From NCBI GenBank assembly GCA_035547425.1, contig DASZUU010000014.1:43640-107639 (forward strand): a stretch of 64,000 nucleotides of DNA, written 5' to 3'. Below, one piece after another: positions 34,613-43,772 of the stretch (position 1 is the stretch's first letter; every line of letters begins with the position of its first letter). Below the pieces are notes generated by a model that was not told where the DNA came from, searched no databases, and saw only the letters and a list, made by a program, of their open reading frames with translations. The DNA comes from Alloacidobacterium sp035547425 (GTDB lineage Bacteria > Acidobacteriota > Terriglobia > Terriglobales > Acidobacteriaceae). A program made the position numbers and the translations under genes.

Positions 34613-34736
34613 GGACTTTCCCGAGGACTGAACTGAACTATAAGGATGTCATTTAGATGCGCGAATGGCAATGAAGGGCGCAAATGCGGTATTCGCAGGC
34701 TTTAGAGTTGTCTGCTGAAGAGGTAAGGGCAAAAAC

Positions 34737-34767
34737 AATAAAGGCTGGTTTTTCACCAGCCTTTATT
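34737..34767. terminator. Rho-independent terminator after dps
   Basis: AATAAAGGCTGG and CCAGCCTTTATT form a perfect 12-base stem with a seven-base loop. On the minus strand it is followed by TGTTTTTGCC. It lies 21 bases past the dps stop. Confidence 0.88.
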
Positions 34768-34787
34768 GAATGTAGTTCGAGCTAAAA

Positions 34788-35393
34788 TTACTTCGCGAAG
34801 ACCAGCGGCATCTGTACCAGGTGCTCGCTGATGAACCACACCTGCATCTCGTTGGTGCGGACGACATCGCTGATCAACAGATCATTCGTGCCGTCATCGC
34901 CGAGATCCTCGGCTTTTTTCGCCAGGTCACGGGCGTCTTCAAGAATGATCTTATGCGCTTCAAGCAGGCGCGAAATGATGACCGGTACTTCTTCGCGGCC
35001 CTTGGGCGGACGCTGAAGGCGAGTCGTCTCCGCGATGTCGTGGGCCATGGCGATGCTCACGCCGCCCAGTATCTGGATGCGCTCCGCCAGTGAGTCGACC
35101 AACTCAACCTGCTGCTCGAAATGCTTATCGAAGAGAAGGTGGAGCTGATAGAAAGTTGGACCGGCTACATGCCAATGCGATTTCTTATAGAGATCGCGCA
35201 GGCTTGCCGTGTCTGCCAGAAGAACGTTCAGGCGGTTAGTAATTTCTACGCGGGCATCTTCGCTGATGCCGATCGGCATGTCCTTGATGACAGTGCCGAA
35301 CTTCTGTATTTCCTTTGCTGCCTGGTGCCAGTGCGGCGTAATGAGATCTGTTTTCTCGGACGAAGACACTTCTTTCAGAGCGGCCTTGCTCAT
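34788..35393 (-). CDS. dps: Dps-type ferritin-like DNA-protection protein
   Basis: 201 residues. The ferroxidase helix KKSHWHVAGPTFYQLHLLFDKHFEQQVELVDSLAERIQILGG holds the conserved His, Asp and Glu that bind iron at the subunit interface. SIAMAHDIAETTRLQRPP and LLISDVVRTNEMQVWFISEHL complete the four-helix bundle. Residues 1-45 are a Lys/Ser/Glu tail that could contact DNA. It should oxidise and store iron using peroxide, protecting DNA in stationary phase. It is flanked by strong terminators on both sides, so it is a single-gene unit. Its length is slightly above the usual 155-190. Confidence 0.93.
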   Translation of the reverse strand: MSKAALKEVSSSEKTDLITPHWHQAAKEIQKFGTVIKDMPIGISEDARVEITNRLNVLLADTASLRDLYKKSHWHVAGPTFYQLHLLFDKHFEQQVELVDSLAERIQILGGVSIAMAHDIAETTRLQRPPKGREEVPVIISRLLEAHKIILEDARDLAKKAEDLGDDGTNDLLISDVVRTNEMQVWFISEHLVQMPLVFAK

Positions 35394-35500
35394 ATTACAG
35401 TCCTCCAGTTTCCATAGTTTAGATGCAATTCCGGGCGCCGGGATGGCAGCATAAACAATCAGGACGGATTTTTACAAACGGAGGCTATCTCTCTGAAAAG

Positions 35501-35532
35501 AAAAACGCCGAAGATATTCTTCGGCGTTTTTT
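35501..35532. terminator. Rho-independent terminator between emrA-like gene and dps
   Basis: AAAAACGCCGAAGA pairs with TCTTCGGCGTTTTT across a short loop, with A-run and T-run on either side. It can act on both strands and ends the tolC-emrA transcript. Confidence 0.88.
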
Positions 35533-35547
35533 CAACTGAGAGCGGTC

Positions 35548-36783
35548 TTACTTCACTTTTACCTTCGGCTCCACTGACATGCCGGGACGCAGCAGATGAT
35601 CCGAGTTCTGGTTGCGATCCACCAGGTCGATGCGGACCGGGATACGCTGCACCACCTTCACGTAGTTTCCGGTGGCATTTTCCGGCGGAAAGAGACTGAG
35701 AACCGAACCCGTAGCGCCGCCAATCTGGGTCACCTTGCCGTCATACTTGCGACCGCCATAGGCATCCACGCTGATCGTGACATGCTGGCCCTGCCGCATA
35801 TGCTCGAGCTGCGTTTCCTTGAAGTTCGCAGTAATCCAGATATCGTCGAGCGAAACCAATGTTGCCATGTTCTGGCCTACGCTGACGTTCTGCCCTACTT
35901 CCACGCTTTTCTTGGTGATAATGCCGGCGGTGGGGGCAATGATTTTGGTGTAGCTCAGGTTGAGCTTCGCCTGGTCGAGAGCGGCTTTGGCCTGCTGCAC
36001 CATGGCCGCAGCCTGATCGGCCTTCGCCTTCTGTATTGCCACCTGTTGCGGACCGGTTTCGGCGTTCTTGTAGGAAGCCTGTGCCTGCGACACCCTGTCC
36101 TTGGCTACGCGGACCGCGGCCTGCGCGGCTTCAAGCTGCGCTTTTGCCTGCTCCAGCGCGGCCTGATCCGCATTAGCGGTGGCAACCGCAGCATCGAATT
36201 GCTGCTTCGAGATAACGTCTTTCTCCACTAGCGGCTTATAGCGCTGCAGATCGAGCTGCGCCTTGGTGTTGTTCGCATCTGCCTGCACTACGGCCGCCTG
36301 CGCCGCTTGCAGCTGATGCTGGGCCTGTACCACCGAGGCCGAAGCGCTCGAAACATCTGCCCCCGCGGAAGTCAAGGTGCTGCCGGTGCTGATGTGCGTG
36401 ATGGGCACATTGACCTTCGCCGCCTCATAGGTTGCTTCCGCGCTTTCGAGGTTGGCCTCGTCCTGGGCTACAGCATTTTGGAAGTCCTGAGGATCGAGCT
36501 CGGCGATCACAGTGCCGGCGTCGACGTACTGGTTCTCATCCACGTTGACCTTGAGGACGTGCCCAGCCACGCGCGCGCTCAACTGGATCAGGTGCCCATT
36601 GACCTGCGCATCGTCCGTGTCCTCGTAGTATGTGGAGTGCCACCACCAGAGGAGGCCCACAATAACAAGGACGGCGACGACGCCGATAATGATGAACCGC
36701 TTGCTCGACTTCTGCGGGGTTTCATCTTCAGGTCGATCAATGCGATTTTTTTCTGTGGTCTGTTCCGCAGTTTGCTCGGCCAC
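35548..36783 (-). CDS. HlyD/EmrA-family membrane fusion protein
   Basis: 411 residues, the periplasmic adaptor of a drug or toxin efflux pump. After an acidic, Gln/Glu-rich cytoplasmic tail there is one transmembrane helix (FIIIGVVAVLVIVGLLWWW, about 30-48). The biotinyl-lipoyl halves YEDTDDAQVNGHLIQLSARVAGHV and LNLSYTKIIAPTAGIITKKSVEVGQNV match EmrA. A long Ala/Gln coiled-coil hairpin lies between, about 105-265, longer than in E. coli. The start is GTG with GGAGGAAAG inside the end of the tolC-like gene two bases away. No EmrB-type or ABC inner-membrane partner gene follows; a terminator does. Confidence 0.9.
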   Translation of the reverse strand: MAEQTAEQTTEKNRIDRPEDETPQKSSKRFIIIGVVAVLVIVGLLWWWHSTYYEDTDDAQVNGHLIQLSARVAGHVLKVNVDENQYVDAGTVIAELDPQDFQNAVAQDEANLESAEATYEAAKVNVPITHISTGSTLTSAGADVSSASASVVQAQHQLQAAQAAVVQADANNTKAQLDLQRYKPLVEKDVISKQQFDAAVATANADQAALEQAKAQLEAAQAAVRVAKDRVSQAQASYKNAETGPQQVAIQKAKADQAAAMVQQAKAALDQAKLNLSYTKIIAPTAGIITKKSVEVGQNVSVGQNMATLVSLDDIWITANFKETQLEHMRQGQHVTISVDAYGGRKYDGKVTQIGGATGSVLSLFPPENATGNYVKVVQRIPVRIDLVDRNQNSDHLLRPGMSVEPKVKVK

Positions 36784-36785
36784 TT

Positions 36786-38237
36786 TTACTTTCCTCCAAC
36801 GTAACTCTTGTAGTTCTTCTCAGCCACGCCTAAAGCGCGCGCCAGTGACAGCTTGGCAATGTTATGCGCGTAAAGGCTGCTGACGTACTGATCGTTTGCC
36901 TGGGCAACCGACTGCTGCGCCTGCGATACGGCGAGGTTGTCCGAAACTCCGGCGGCGTAACGCTGCTGCGCCTCGCTCAATGCTTCCTTTGCCAGCTCTA
37001 CATTGCTGCGCGAAACTTCCACCTGCTTTTCGGCGGCGCGAATATCGAGAATGCTGTCGCGCACATCGGCGCTGATCTGCCCATGCAGATCGCTGAACGT
37101 CGCTCGCTTGTTCTCAAGCTGCGCCTGTGCCTGCTGCGCATCGCCGCGGAATTTCCCTTCCTGCAGCACCGGGATGTCGATAGAACCGGTAGCATCTCCC
37201 GTACCGTGGGAGTTGGCAAAGTTCACGCCGATATCGCCATAGTCGCCGGAAAAATTGAGCGTGGGATACCGCTCGGCGGTCGCAGCTGAACGGGCCTTTT
37301 GCGCAGCCTTCAGCTGCTCGTCGGCGGCCTTCAGATCGCTTCTGGCTGCCAGTGCCTGCTGTACCGCGGTATCAGGATCGAGATTGTCGAGCGCGGCATA
37401 AGGTGCCTGATCAGTAAGCTCGAATTTCTGGTCCAGGGGCAGGCCAATCACGCGGGCCAGAGCAATCCTGTCCTTTTCATAGGTATTCTGCGCATTGATC
37501 AGCGTCTGTTGCTGCGTCTGGTAATCGACGCGGGCACGCAACTCGTCCAGCAGCGGAGCCGTGCCGGCCTGATGATTCTGCACCGCTTGGTCAAGCGAAA
37601 CCTTGGATGTATCCACCTGTGCCTGCGCGCTGTCGATGCGGGCCTTATCCGCGATAACCAGCAGATAGGCGTTGCCGACGGTCAAAACAACCATGTCGCG
37701 AGCGTCATCGACGGAAAGCTTCGAGCTCTGAAAATTATGCTTCGCTGCCAGATAGTTCTGCAGAGAGGAAATGTTCACCAGCGACCAGTTCAATGTGGCG
37801 CGCAGGTCGGTATAGCCAAACGGTCCGATGATGGACGGGAAGCCGGGAATGCGAAGGCCTTCCGCCGCGAGATTGACCTGCTGCACAGATTCCTTGAGTG
37901 AGGCATTCACCGTCGGCAGCAGCGCTTGCAATTCTTCCAGCCGCGAGCCGTTGGCCGCCAGGGTGTTCTGGCTGCTGAGAATCGCTCCCAGGTTATACTT
38001 CAGCCCTCGCTGGATCGCGTCATCGAGCGAAAGGGGAAGCACGCCTTCCACCGGCTTTTCTTCCACCACGCTGCCCTGGAAGCCGCTGCCACCCTGTTGC
38101 GGGGTCGAAATCTGGTACGGGCTTGGGATCGACGAGGAAGTGCTGGTCTGCGGCATCTGCGCCAGAAGAGGCGCCGCCGAGAGAAGCACAAATCCGCAGG
38201 CGAACAGCCGTCGCCATTCGTTTCTGTTTACACGCAC
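36786..38237 (-). CDS. TolC-family outer-membrane efflux protein
   Basis: About 483 residues. MRVNRNEWRRLFACGFVLLS begins a signal peptide ending at LLAQ. The protein then shows the two homologous OEP repeats: SLDDAIQRGLKYNLGAILSSQNTL and DPDTAVQQALAARSDLKAADEQLKAAQKARSAATAERYPTLNFSGDYG, with long helical coiled coils. The ORF reaches back to a TTG at 38276. I chose the GTG at 38237, because AAGGTGAT lies seven bases before it and it gives a compact signal peptide. It is cotranscribed with the membrane fusion gene two bases downstream, forming the outer half of an efflux system. Confidence 0.9.
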   Translation of the reverse strand: MRVNRNEWRRLFACGFVLLSAAPLLAQMPQTSTSSSIPSPYQISTPQQGGSGFQGSVVEEKPVEGVLPLSLDDAIQRGLKYNLGAILSSQNTLAANGSRLEELQALLPTVNASLKESVQQVNLAAEGLRIPGFPSIIGPFGYTDLRATLNWSLVNISSLQNYLAAKHNFQSSKLSVDDARDMVVLTVGNAYLLVIADKARIDSAQAQVDTSKVSLDQAVQNHQAGTAPLLDELRARVDYQTQQQTLINAQNTYEKDRIALARVIGLPLDQKFELTDQAPYAALDNLDPDTAVQQALAARSDLKAADEQLKAAQKARSAATAERYPTLNFSGDYGDIGVNFANSHGTGDATGSIDIPVLQEGKFRGDAQQAQAQLENKRATFSDLHGQISADVRDSILDIRAAEKQVEVSRSNVELAKEALSEAQQRYAAGVSDNLAVSQAQQSVAQANDQYVSSLYAHNIAKLSLARALGVAEKNYKSYVGGK

Positions 38238-38424
38238 GTACAAATCACCTTGAGGTTTCTGGGAATACTGCTTCAATTTCAGGTTACGGAATTTGGATGC
38301 CTGAGACGACCGAAAAAATTCAGAAAATAGCAGAAAATGAATATTTTGCGTTGAAAATACGGGTCTTTTTTCCCGATTTGCTCCAAAGCCCTACATCTGT
38401 TTGAAATGCAGGGCCTTAGAAACA

Positions 38425-39000
38425 TTAAACCGCGGAAACTGCTGTTCCGGAATGAACCAGCGAAGTAGCCAGCGAACAGAGCGCCTGGCGGAAGACCTCG
38501 CCGACTTTATCCGCGGTCCAGCCTGTCGCCTGCTCCCCGCCGGCGGTGCGCAGCACCTGCGCCGTAGCGGCATTGTCCTGGCCGAGCATCGTCCGTTCTA
38601 CAAAAATGGCGCGCTGGGCAGGCGGCAGATGCTCCAGCCAACTGCGAAGCTGCGACCGCGCCCCGCCCTCAAGCAACTGGGCAAGCTGGGCCTGGGATAC
38701 ACCCGCCGCGGCAAGATCGTCTTCATCGATGCACAGTGGATTGCCGCTGGGGGCCGCAATTGCGGTAAAAGACCCCGGCTCCCGCTGGCTTAGAGCGCGA
38801 ACCGCAGCCTCAACCAATTGATTCTGAAGGACAATCCGAGCCTGGCTTCCATCCGCGCAAGGATCCACTTCAGCATTCGCCATGGTTTTTTCCACCAGAG
38901 AAACGGCTTCGGCCTCATTGCCCATCAGGAGGGCCGCGGTTTGAAACAGCTGTTCTGCCGTACCCTGTACTAAAACTTCACTACATCCCTGATTGCTCAT
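38425..39000 (-). CDS. Sigma-factor-like protein with region-4-like C-terminus (divergent)
   Basis: 191 residues starting MSNQGCSEVLVQGTAEQLFQ. It has no obvious signal or membrane segment. The stretch WLEHLPPAQRAIFVERTMLGQDNAATAQVL resembles the start of sigma region 4 (LPxxxRxVFxLRxxxG), but the helix-turn-helix that should follow is broken by an insertion (RTAGGEQATGWTADKVGEVF). The N-terminal half could be a degenerate region 2. It may be a diverged ECF sigma factor or a regulator. GGAGGAATACG precedes the ATG and is a strong ribosome site. It lies upstream of the tolC-like gene with 187 bases between, so the two may be linked. Confidence 0.6.
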   Translation of the reverse strand: MSNQGCSEVLVQGTAEQLFQTAALLMGNEAEAVSLVEKTMANAEVDPCADGSQARIVLQNQLVEAAVRALSQREPGSFTAIAAPSGNPLCIDEDDLAAAGVSQAQLAQLLEGGARSQLRSWLEHLPPAQRAIFVERTMLGQDNAATAQVLRTAGGEQATGWTADKVGEVFRQALCSLATSLVHSGTAVSAV

Positions 39001-39150
39001 CGTATTCCTCCGACGCTGACTTTATCCTCGTTGAGCGGCAATCTCGCCGTCAAATCGGCTTTTTGCATCTTGTTCATACGTTTATGCCATGCGCCGGTGT
39101 ATAGCAGATTGTGTACACTTTTCGGTCTGAGCGACTGACAATAAAACCTT

Positions 39151-41349
39151 ATGAGCACAAGAACAGTAACGCGTCAGCAGAATCTTTTGATTGGCCGGGA
39201 TGAATCCTGGATGCAATTTAACCGTCGAGTGCTGGAAGAAGCTCAGGATACGTCGAATCCACTCCTGGAGCGGGTGAAATTTCTGGCAATTACCGCCAGC
39301 AATCTCGACGAATTTGTGGAAATCCGCGTTGCCGGCCTCTTGCAGCGCATCGAGGACGGCTATACCGATGTCGGCCCGGAGGGCATGACGCCGCAGCAGA
39401 TGCTCGATACGCTGACAGCCGATATGCACTCGTTTATGAACCAGCAGTACGGCTGCTGGAACGAGCAGTTGCTGCCCGCGCTCTATGCATCGGGCGTGCG
39501 CGTATTGAACTGGGAAGAGATGGACGAAGCCGCGCGGGAGTCGGCCACGGCCTTCTACCAGCGCGAAGTCGATCCGTTGCTGACGCCGATTACCATCGAT
39601 CCGGCGCATCCCTTTCCCCGCGTTCTAAATAAGGCTCTCTGCATCGCCCTGCTGCTGCGCCGCAAGCGCAAGGGCACGCTCGGCCCGGTGCTGGGCGTGG
39701 TCACCGTTCCGCGTGCCCTGCCTCGCCTGGTACCGTTGCCTTCAGCCGAGGGCACCCACGACTATATATTCCTGCACGACCTGATCGAAAAACATGCCGC
39801 AGGCATGTATCGCGGCTACGAAATCCTGTCGAAGGCCGCCTTTCGCGTCACGCGCAACAGCAATCTCTACTTCCAGGAAGAAGAGGCCCGCTCGCTGCTG
39901 GAGACCGTGCGCTCCGAGCTTCATAACCGGCGCAAAGGCGATGCAGTCCGGCTGGAGATCGAAGAGGGTGTCGATCCGGAGATCGTTGACCGCCTCCGCA
40001 TCAACTTTGAGCTGGACGAATCGCAGATTTACCGCACCGACGGCCCGGTAAACCTGTCGCGCCTGATGAATCTCTACAGCGACACCCCCCGGCCCGATCT
40101 AAAGTATCCGCCCTTTGTGCCGCACGAGTTGCGCCTCAACCGCAAGTCCATCGATCTTTTCGATGAGCTGCGTCACCACGATATTCTGTTGCACCATCCT
40201 TACGACTCCTATGACGCGGTTGTGGGCCTCATCGAATCGGCTGCAGCCGATCCCAATGTCATCTCCATCAAGCAGACGCTCTACCGCACCAGCTCCGATT
40301 CTCCGATGTTCCGCGCGCTGGTAGATGCCGCGCAAAGCAAAGAAGTAACGGTGGTCGTCGAGCTGATGGCGCGCTTCGATGAGGCATCGAATATTCGCTG
40401 GGCGCGCGATCTCGAAGATGCTGGCGTGCAGGTCTTTCACGGCATCGTGGGGCTGAAGACGCACTGCAAGCTGGCTCTGCTGGTGCGGCGCGACCCCGAT
40501 GGCGTCATCCGCCGCTACGCGCATCTCGGCACCGGCAACTACAACCCGGTGACCGCGCGCTTCTATACCGACATCAGCTTACTGACCGCCGACCCGGCTA
40601 TTACCGCAGGCGTGCACAGCGTATTCAACTACCTCACGGCTCACTCCGAATCGGACGATTACGCGCCGCTGCTGGTCGCGCCGCTCACGCTGGCCGAGAG
40701 CTTCATCCGTCTGATCTCCCGCGAAACGGAGCATGCCAAGGCAGGACGGAAAGCGCACATCATCGCCAAGATGAATTCGCTGCTGGAGCAGAGCGTGATC
40801 GAAGCTCTATACGCAGCTTCGCAGGCGGGCGTGCAGATTGACCTCATCGTGCGCGGCATCTGCGCGCTGCGGCCGCGGCTCAAAGGCGTAAGCGAAAATA
40901 TACGGGTACGCTCACTGGTGGGCCGCTTCCTGGAACACAGCCGCATCTTTTACTTCGCCAACGGCGGCGAAGAAGAATTTTACTGCGGCAGCGCCGACTG
41001 GATGCCGCGCAACCTCTTTGAGCGCTGCGAAGTGGTCTTCCCGGTAAAAGACGCGCAGCTCTGCGCGCGCCTGCGAAACGAGATTCTTGCAGCCTATCTT
41101 GCCGATACGCTGAAAACCCGGCTCCTGCAGGGCGAAGGCACTTATGTTCGCGCGCGAGAAACCACCCCAGGCAAAGCGCTGCCGGCATTCAGCGCTCAGG
41201 ATTTCTTCATGCGCGTGGCCGAGGGCAAAGCCTCTGCCGACGACATTCCTGTATCTGAACCTGAGGCGGAGCCCAAGGCTGTAGAGGAAAAGCCAAAGCC
41301 GCCAGCAAAGAAAACAGCTTCCCGCAAGAAATCGGTGGCAGCCGATTAG
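39151..41349 (+). CDS. ppk1: Polyphosphate kinase 1
   Basis: 732 residues. It makes polyphosphate from ATP at the membrane and cytosol. The head domain LIGRDESWMQFNRRVLEEAQD and SNLDEFVEIRVAGL is conserved. The catalytic half has GLKTHCKLALLVRRD (His438, autophosphorylated), RRYAHLGTGNYNPVTARFYTD, and EHSRIFYFANGGEEEFYCGSADWMPRNLFERCEV (second His596). The last 40 residues form a Lys/Pro/Glu/Ala tail not found in shorter homologues. It has no clear ribosome site. A bidirectional terminator separates it from ilvE. Polyphosphate supports stress and stationary-phase survival, in line with dps and sodC in the same window. Confidence 0.96.
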   Translation: MSTRTVTRQQNLLIGRDESWMQFNRRVLEEAQDTSNPLLERVKFLAITASNLDEFVEIRVAGLLQRIEDGYTDVGPEGMTPQQMLDTLTADMHSFMNQQYGCWNEQLLPALYASGVRVLNWEEMDEAARESATAFYQREVDPLLTPITIDPAHPFPRVLNKALCIALLLRRKRKGTLGPVLGVVTVPRALPRLVPLPSAEGTHDYIFLHDLIEKHAAGMYRGYEILSKAAFRVTRNSNLYFQEEEARSLLETVRSELHNRRKGDAVRLEIEEGVDPEIVDRLRINFELDESQIYRTDGPVNLSRLMNLYSDTPRPDLKYPPFVPHELRLNRKSIDLFDELRHHDILLHHPYDSYDAVVGLIESAAADPNVISIKQTLYRTSSDSPMFRALVDAAQSKEVTVVVELMARFDEASNIRWARDLEDAGVQVFHGIVGLKTHCKLALLVRRDPDGVIRRYAHLGTGNYNPVTARFYTDISLLTADPAITAGVHSVFNYLTAHSESDDYAPLLVAPLTLAESFIRLISRETEHAKAGRKAHIIAKMNSLLEQSVIEALYAASQAGVQIDLIVRGICALRPRLKGVSENIRVRSLVGRFLEHSRIFYFANGGEEEFYCGSADWMPRNLFERCEVVFPVKDAQLCARLRNEILAAYLADTLKTRLLQGEGTYVRARETTPGKALPAFSAQDFFMRVAEGKASADDIPVSEPEAEPKAVEEKPKPPAKKTASRKKSVAAD

Positions 41350-41375
41350 CAGCTGCAGCCTCTACTCCAAAAATC

Positions 41376-41408
41376 AAAAGGGCAGCACCTTCCGGTAGCT
41401 GCCCTTTT
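41376..41408. terminator. Bidirectional terminator between ppk1 and ilvE
   Basis: AAAAGGGCAGC pairs with GCTGCCCTTTT around a centre ACCTTCCGGTA that also self-pairs (ACC/GGT). A-run and T-run flank it. It lies between two convergent stops. Confidence 0.85.
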
Positions 41409-41424
41409 CAGATTGATGATCCAG

Positions 41425-42366
41425 TTAGACCGTAACCGCCTGCTCCACGTCCACATTTACCGGAGTCAGCCAGCCGAAACGATCCGGCCGCAGCCCATTG
41501 GCAATGCCGAAGAACTCGTCCGCCAGCTGTTTCGTAATCGGCCCCGCATTGCCATCCGCAATGGTGATACGGTCCACCGAGCGAATCGGCGTCACTTCCG
41601 CCGCCGTGCCGGTAAAGAAGACCTCATCCGCGATATAGAGAAGCTCGCGCGGCAGCGCCTGCTCCACCACCGGAATCCCAAGGTGGCGAGCCAGCGTCAG
41701 CACCGAATCACGCGTAATGCCCGACAGCACCGAGTTCCCAAGCGGCGTAGTGTAAAGAACGCCGTTGCGCACGATGAAGAGGTTCTCGCCCGAGCCTTCC
41801 GAGAGGTAGCCGTTCACATCCAGCGCAATGCCTTCCGCATAGCCGTTCACATCGGCTTCCATGCGGATCAGCTGCGAGTTCATATAATTTGCGCCCGCCT
41901 TTGCCAGCGAAGGCATCGTGTTCGGTGCCAGCCGGCTCCAGGACGAGATGCACACATCCGCGCCGCCATCGCCCGCAACATACTTGCCCCACGGATAGTT
42001 CGCGATATAAACCTCGATCGGCGAATTCTTCGGATTCACGCCGAGCTCGCCATAGCCGCGCAGCGCAATCGGGCGAATATAGCAGGGCGCAACGCCGTTG
42101 GCCTCCACCACTTCCACAACCGCCGAGCTGAGTTGGTCAAGCGAGTAGGGAAGCGTCATGCGGTAAATCTTGGCCGAATCGATAAGCCGCTGCATGTGTT
42201 CCGGCAGCCGGAAAACCGCCGCTCCCTGGGGCTGTCCGTAGCAGCGGATGCCCTCAAAAACTGACGAGCCGTAGTGGACGACGTGGCTCATGACATGAAT
42301 CTGGGCCTTGTCCCATGGAATGAGATTGCCGTTGTGCCATATCTTGCTGGTGGGCTGGATGGGCAT
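41425..42366 (-). CDS. ilvE: Branched-chain amino acid aminotransferase
   Basis: 313 residues of the fold-type IV PLP family. It makes Leu, Ile and Val from their keto acids with glutamate. Conserved blocks are HVVHYGSSVFEGIRCYG, YIRPIALRGYGELGV, PSLAKAGANYMNSQLIRMEA (PLP-binding Lys), LDVNGYLSEGSGENLFIVRNG and VFFTGTAAEVTPIRSVD. Length is typical. The ATG at 42366 has a purine-rich site about 14 bases ahead. It is a single gene; no other ilv or leu genes are near. Confidence 0.95.
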   Translation of the reverse strand: MPIQPTSKIWHNGNLIPWDKAQIHVMSHVVHYGSSVFEGIRCYGQPQGAAVFRLPEHMQRLIDSAKIYRMTLPYSLDQLSSAVVEVVEANGVAPCYIRPIALRGYGELGVNPKNSPIEVYIANYPWGKYVAGDGGADVCISSWSRLAPNTMPSLAKAGANYMNSQLIRMEADVNGYAEGIALDVNGYLSEGSGENLFIVRNGVLYTTPLGNSVLSGITRDSVLTLARHLGIPVVEQALPRELLYIADEVFFTGTAAEVTPIRSVDRITIADGNAGPITKQLADEFFGIANGLRPDRFGWLTPVNVDVEQAVTV

Positions 42367-42479
42367 GCGAAGCGTGTGCTCCTTTCCTTCAGAAACACTA
42401 ATTATATCGCTGCCAAGGCACGTTTGGCGCGGGTTTGCGCCATCTTAAAATGCATTCCCGAACCAAAGCGGAAAGAAAA

Positions 42480-42547
42480 GGTAGAAGCACCGGCCTTTAG
42501 GCCGGTGAATAGAAGCAAGCAAAGAAAGGGCCTTCAGGCCCGGTTTA
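42480..42547 (+). repeat. Family A two-hairpin repeat (copy 1)
   Basis: GGTAGAAGC, perfect hairpin ACCGGCCTTTAGGCCGGT, GAATAGAAGCAAGC linker, hairpin AGGGCCTTCAGGCCC, then GGTTT. It lies between ilvE and the small acetyltransferase gene and pairs with the directly repeated copy at 43889-43955. Confidence 0.8.
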
Positions 42548-42558
42548 GATCGCCCGTT

Positions 42559-42849
42559 TCACCCTTCCGCAGAAGCCGCGACCAGCGACTGATACTGCGG
42601 ATGCATCCGGATAAAGTCGGCGACAAACGAACACTGCGGAACCACCCGCAACTCTTTGGTCCTGGCATATTCAAGCCCCGCCTTTGCCAGCGCCGTCCCA
42701 ATGCCGCGTCCGTTCAACGCCGATGGCACCTCTGTATGCGTAAAAACAATCTCGTTCCCCGCTTCGCGGTAATTCAGAAACGCCGTCCGTGCGCCTATCT
42801 CCACCTCAAAGCGATGCTTAAGCATATTGTTGCTGACTTGAAAGCTCAT
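42559..42849 (-). CDS. Small GNAT acetyltransferase (YidJ/Acetyltransf_CG type)
   Basis: 96 residues. It shows EIGARTAFLNYREAGNEIVFTHTEVPSALNGRGIGTALAKAGLEYARTKELRVVPQCSFVADFIRMHPQY, which is the compact N-acetyltransferase fold with the acetyl-CoA loop ALNGRGIGTAL. It is a cytosolic enzyme whose substrate is unknown. It starts eight bases after the ku stop on the same strand, so ku and this gene are very probably one operon. It has no ribosome site of its own beyond AAGCG. Confidence 0.88.
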   Translation of the reverse strand: MSFQVSNNMLKHRFEVEIGARTAFLNYREAGNEIVFTHTEVPSALNGRGIGTALAKAGLEYARTKELRVVPQCSFVADFIRMHPQYQSLVAASAEG

Positions 42850-42856
42850 CGCTTGA

Positions 42857-43690
42857 TTATGCGGCTTTCCGCCGTGTTTTTGTTCGCTTCGCCGATTTGG
42901 CCTGTGTCCCTTGCTCCGCCAGGCTGCGCCGCAATGCTTCCATCAGGTCGATCACCTTGCCCTTCTGCGGCTTCGGTTCTTCTACAGGAAGCGGCTTATT
43001 CTTCAGCTTCGCGTTTACCAGTGCGCGCACAGCCTTTTCGTATTCGTTCTTGTAATCGTCAAGCCTGAACTTCGCTGTATTGCCGGTGATCAACTGTTTC
43101 GCCAGCGCCAGCTGCTTGGCGTCCACCGACACATCCTTGATCGGCGAAACAACGTCTTTCCCGCTGCGCAATTCTTCCTCAAAGCGCAGCGTGTAAAGCA
43201 TCAGGCCCTTTTGTTTTGGATCGATCGGAGCGGCCAGCGCTACCAGGTGTTCGCGCCCGCTGAAGGCCACCTTGCCGATGCCGACCGATTTCGTCTGCTC
43301 CAGCCCTTTCCGCATGGTCACCAGCGCGCGCGCCTGCACGTCATCTTTCGGAGCCACAAAATAAGGCCGGTCATACAATGCAGGCGAAATCTCATCGCTC
43401 TTCGCAAACTGGGCAATTTCCATCGTCGTTGCCGTGGGAATGCGCAGTTTCTTCAGCTCATCCGGCTCAATCTGGATGTACTTGCCCTTCTTGTACTCGT
43501 AACCTTTCACAATGTCGCCCGCCTCCACCGTTTCATTCTCGATCACATTCTGGTGGTGAACGCGCTTGCCGGATTCGCGATCGATCTGATGAAACTCAAC
43601 CTGGCGCGGCGAACTGCTGGCGGGAAAAATCTTAACGGCAATTGAAACAAGCGAAATCTGAATCTGACCTGACCAGGTGGGACGTGCCAT
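42857..43690 (-). CDS. ku: Ku protein, non-homologous end joining
   Basis: 277 residues. It begins MARPTWSGQIQISLVSIAVK and has VEFHQIDRESGKRVHHQNV, VKGYEYKKGKYIQIEPDELKKLRIPTATTMEI, YFVAPK and RFEEELRSGKDV. These are signature blocks of bacterial Ku, a homodimeric ring that holds DNA ends. The C-terminus (about 230-277) is Lys/Arg-rich, as in DNA-binding tails. The usual partner ligase LigD is not in this window. A ribosome site (AAGGAG) precedes the ATG at 43690. It is cotranscribed with the small acetyltransferase. Confidence 0.95.
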   Translation of the reverse strand: MARPTWSGQIQISLVSIAVKIFPASSSPRQVEFHQIDRESGKRVHHQNVIENETVEAGDIVKGYEYKKGKYIQIEPDELKKLRIPTATTMEIAQFAKSDEISPALYDRPYFVAPKDDVQARALVTMRKGLEQTKSVGIGKVAFSGREHLVALAAPIDPKQKGLMLYTLRFEEELRSGKDVVSPIKDVSVDAKQLALAKQLITGNTAKFRLDDYKNEYEKAVRALVNAKLKNKPLPVEEPKPQKGKVIDLMEALRRSLAEQGTQAKSAKRTKTRRKAA

Positions 43691-43772
43691 CGAAGCTCCT
43701 TGTATCTCTCAGATTCAAAGAGCCTCTCCCAGGCTGCCAACTGCCGCATTCTCTTCAGAACACAAAAAGATT

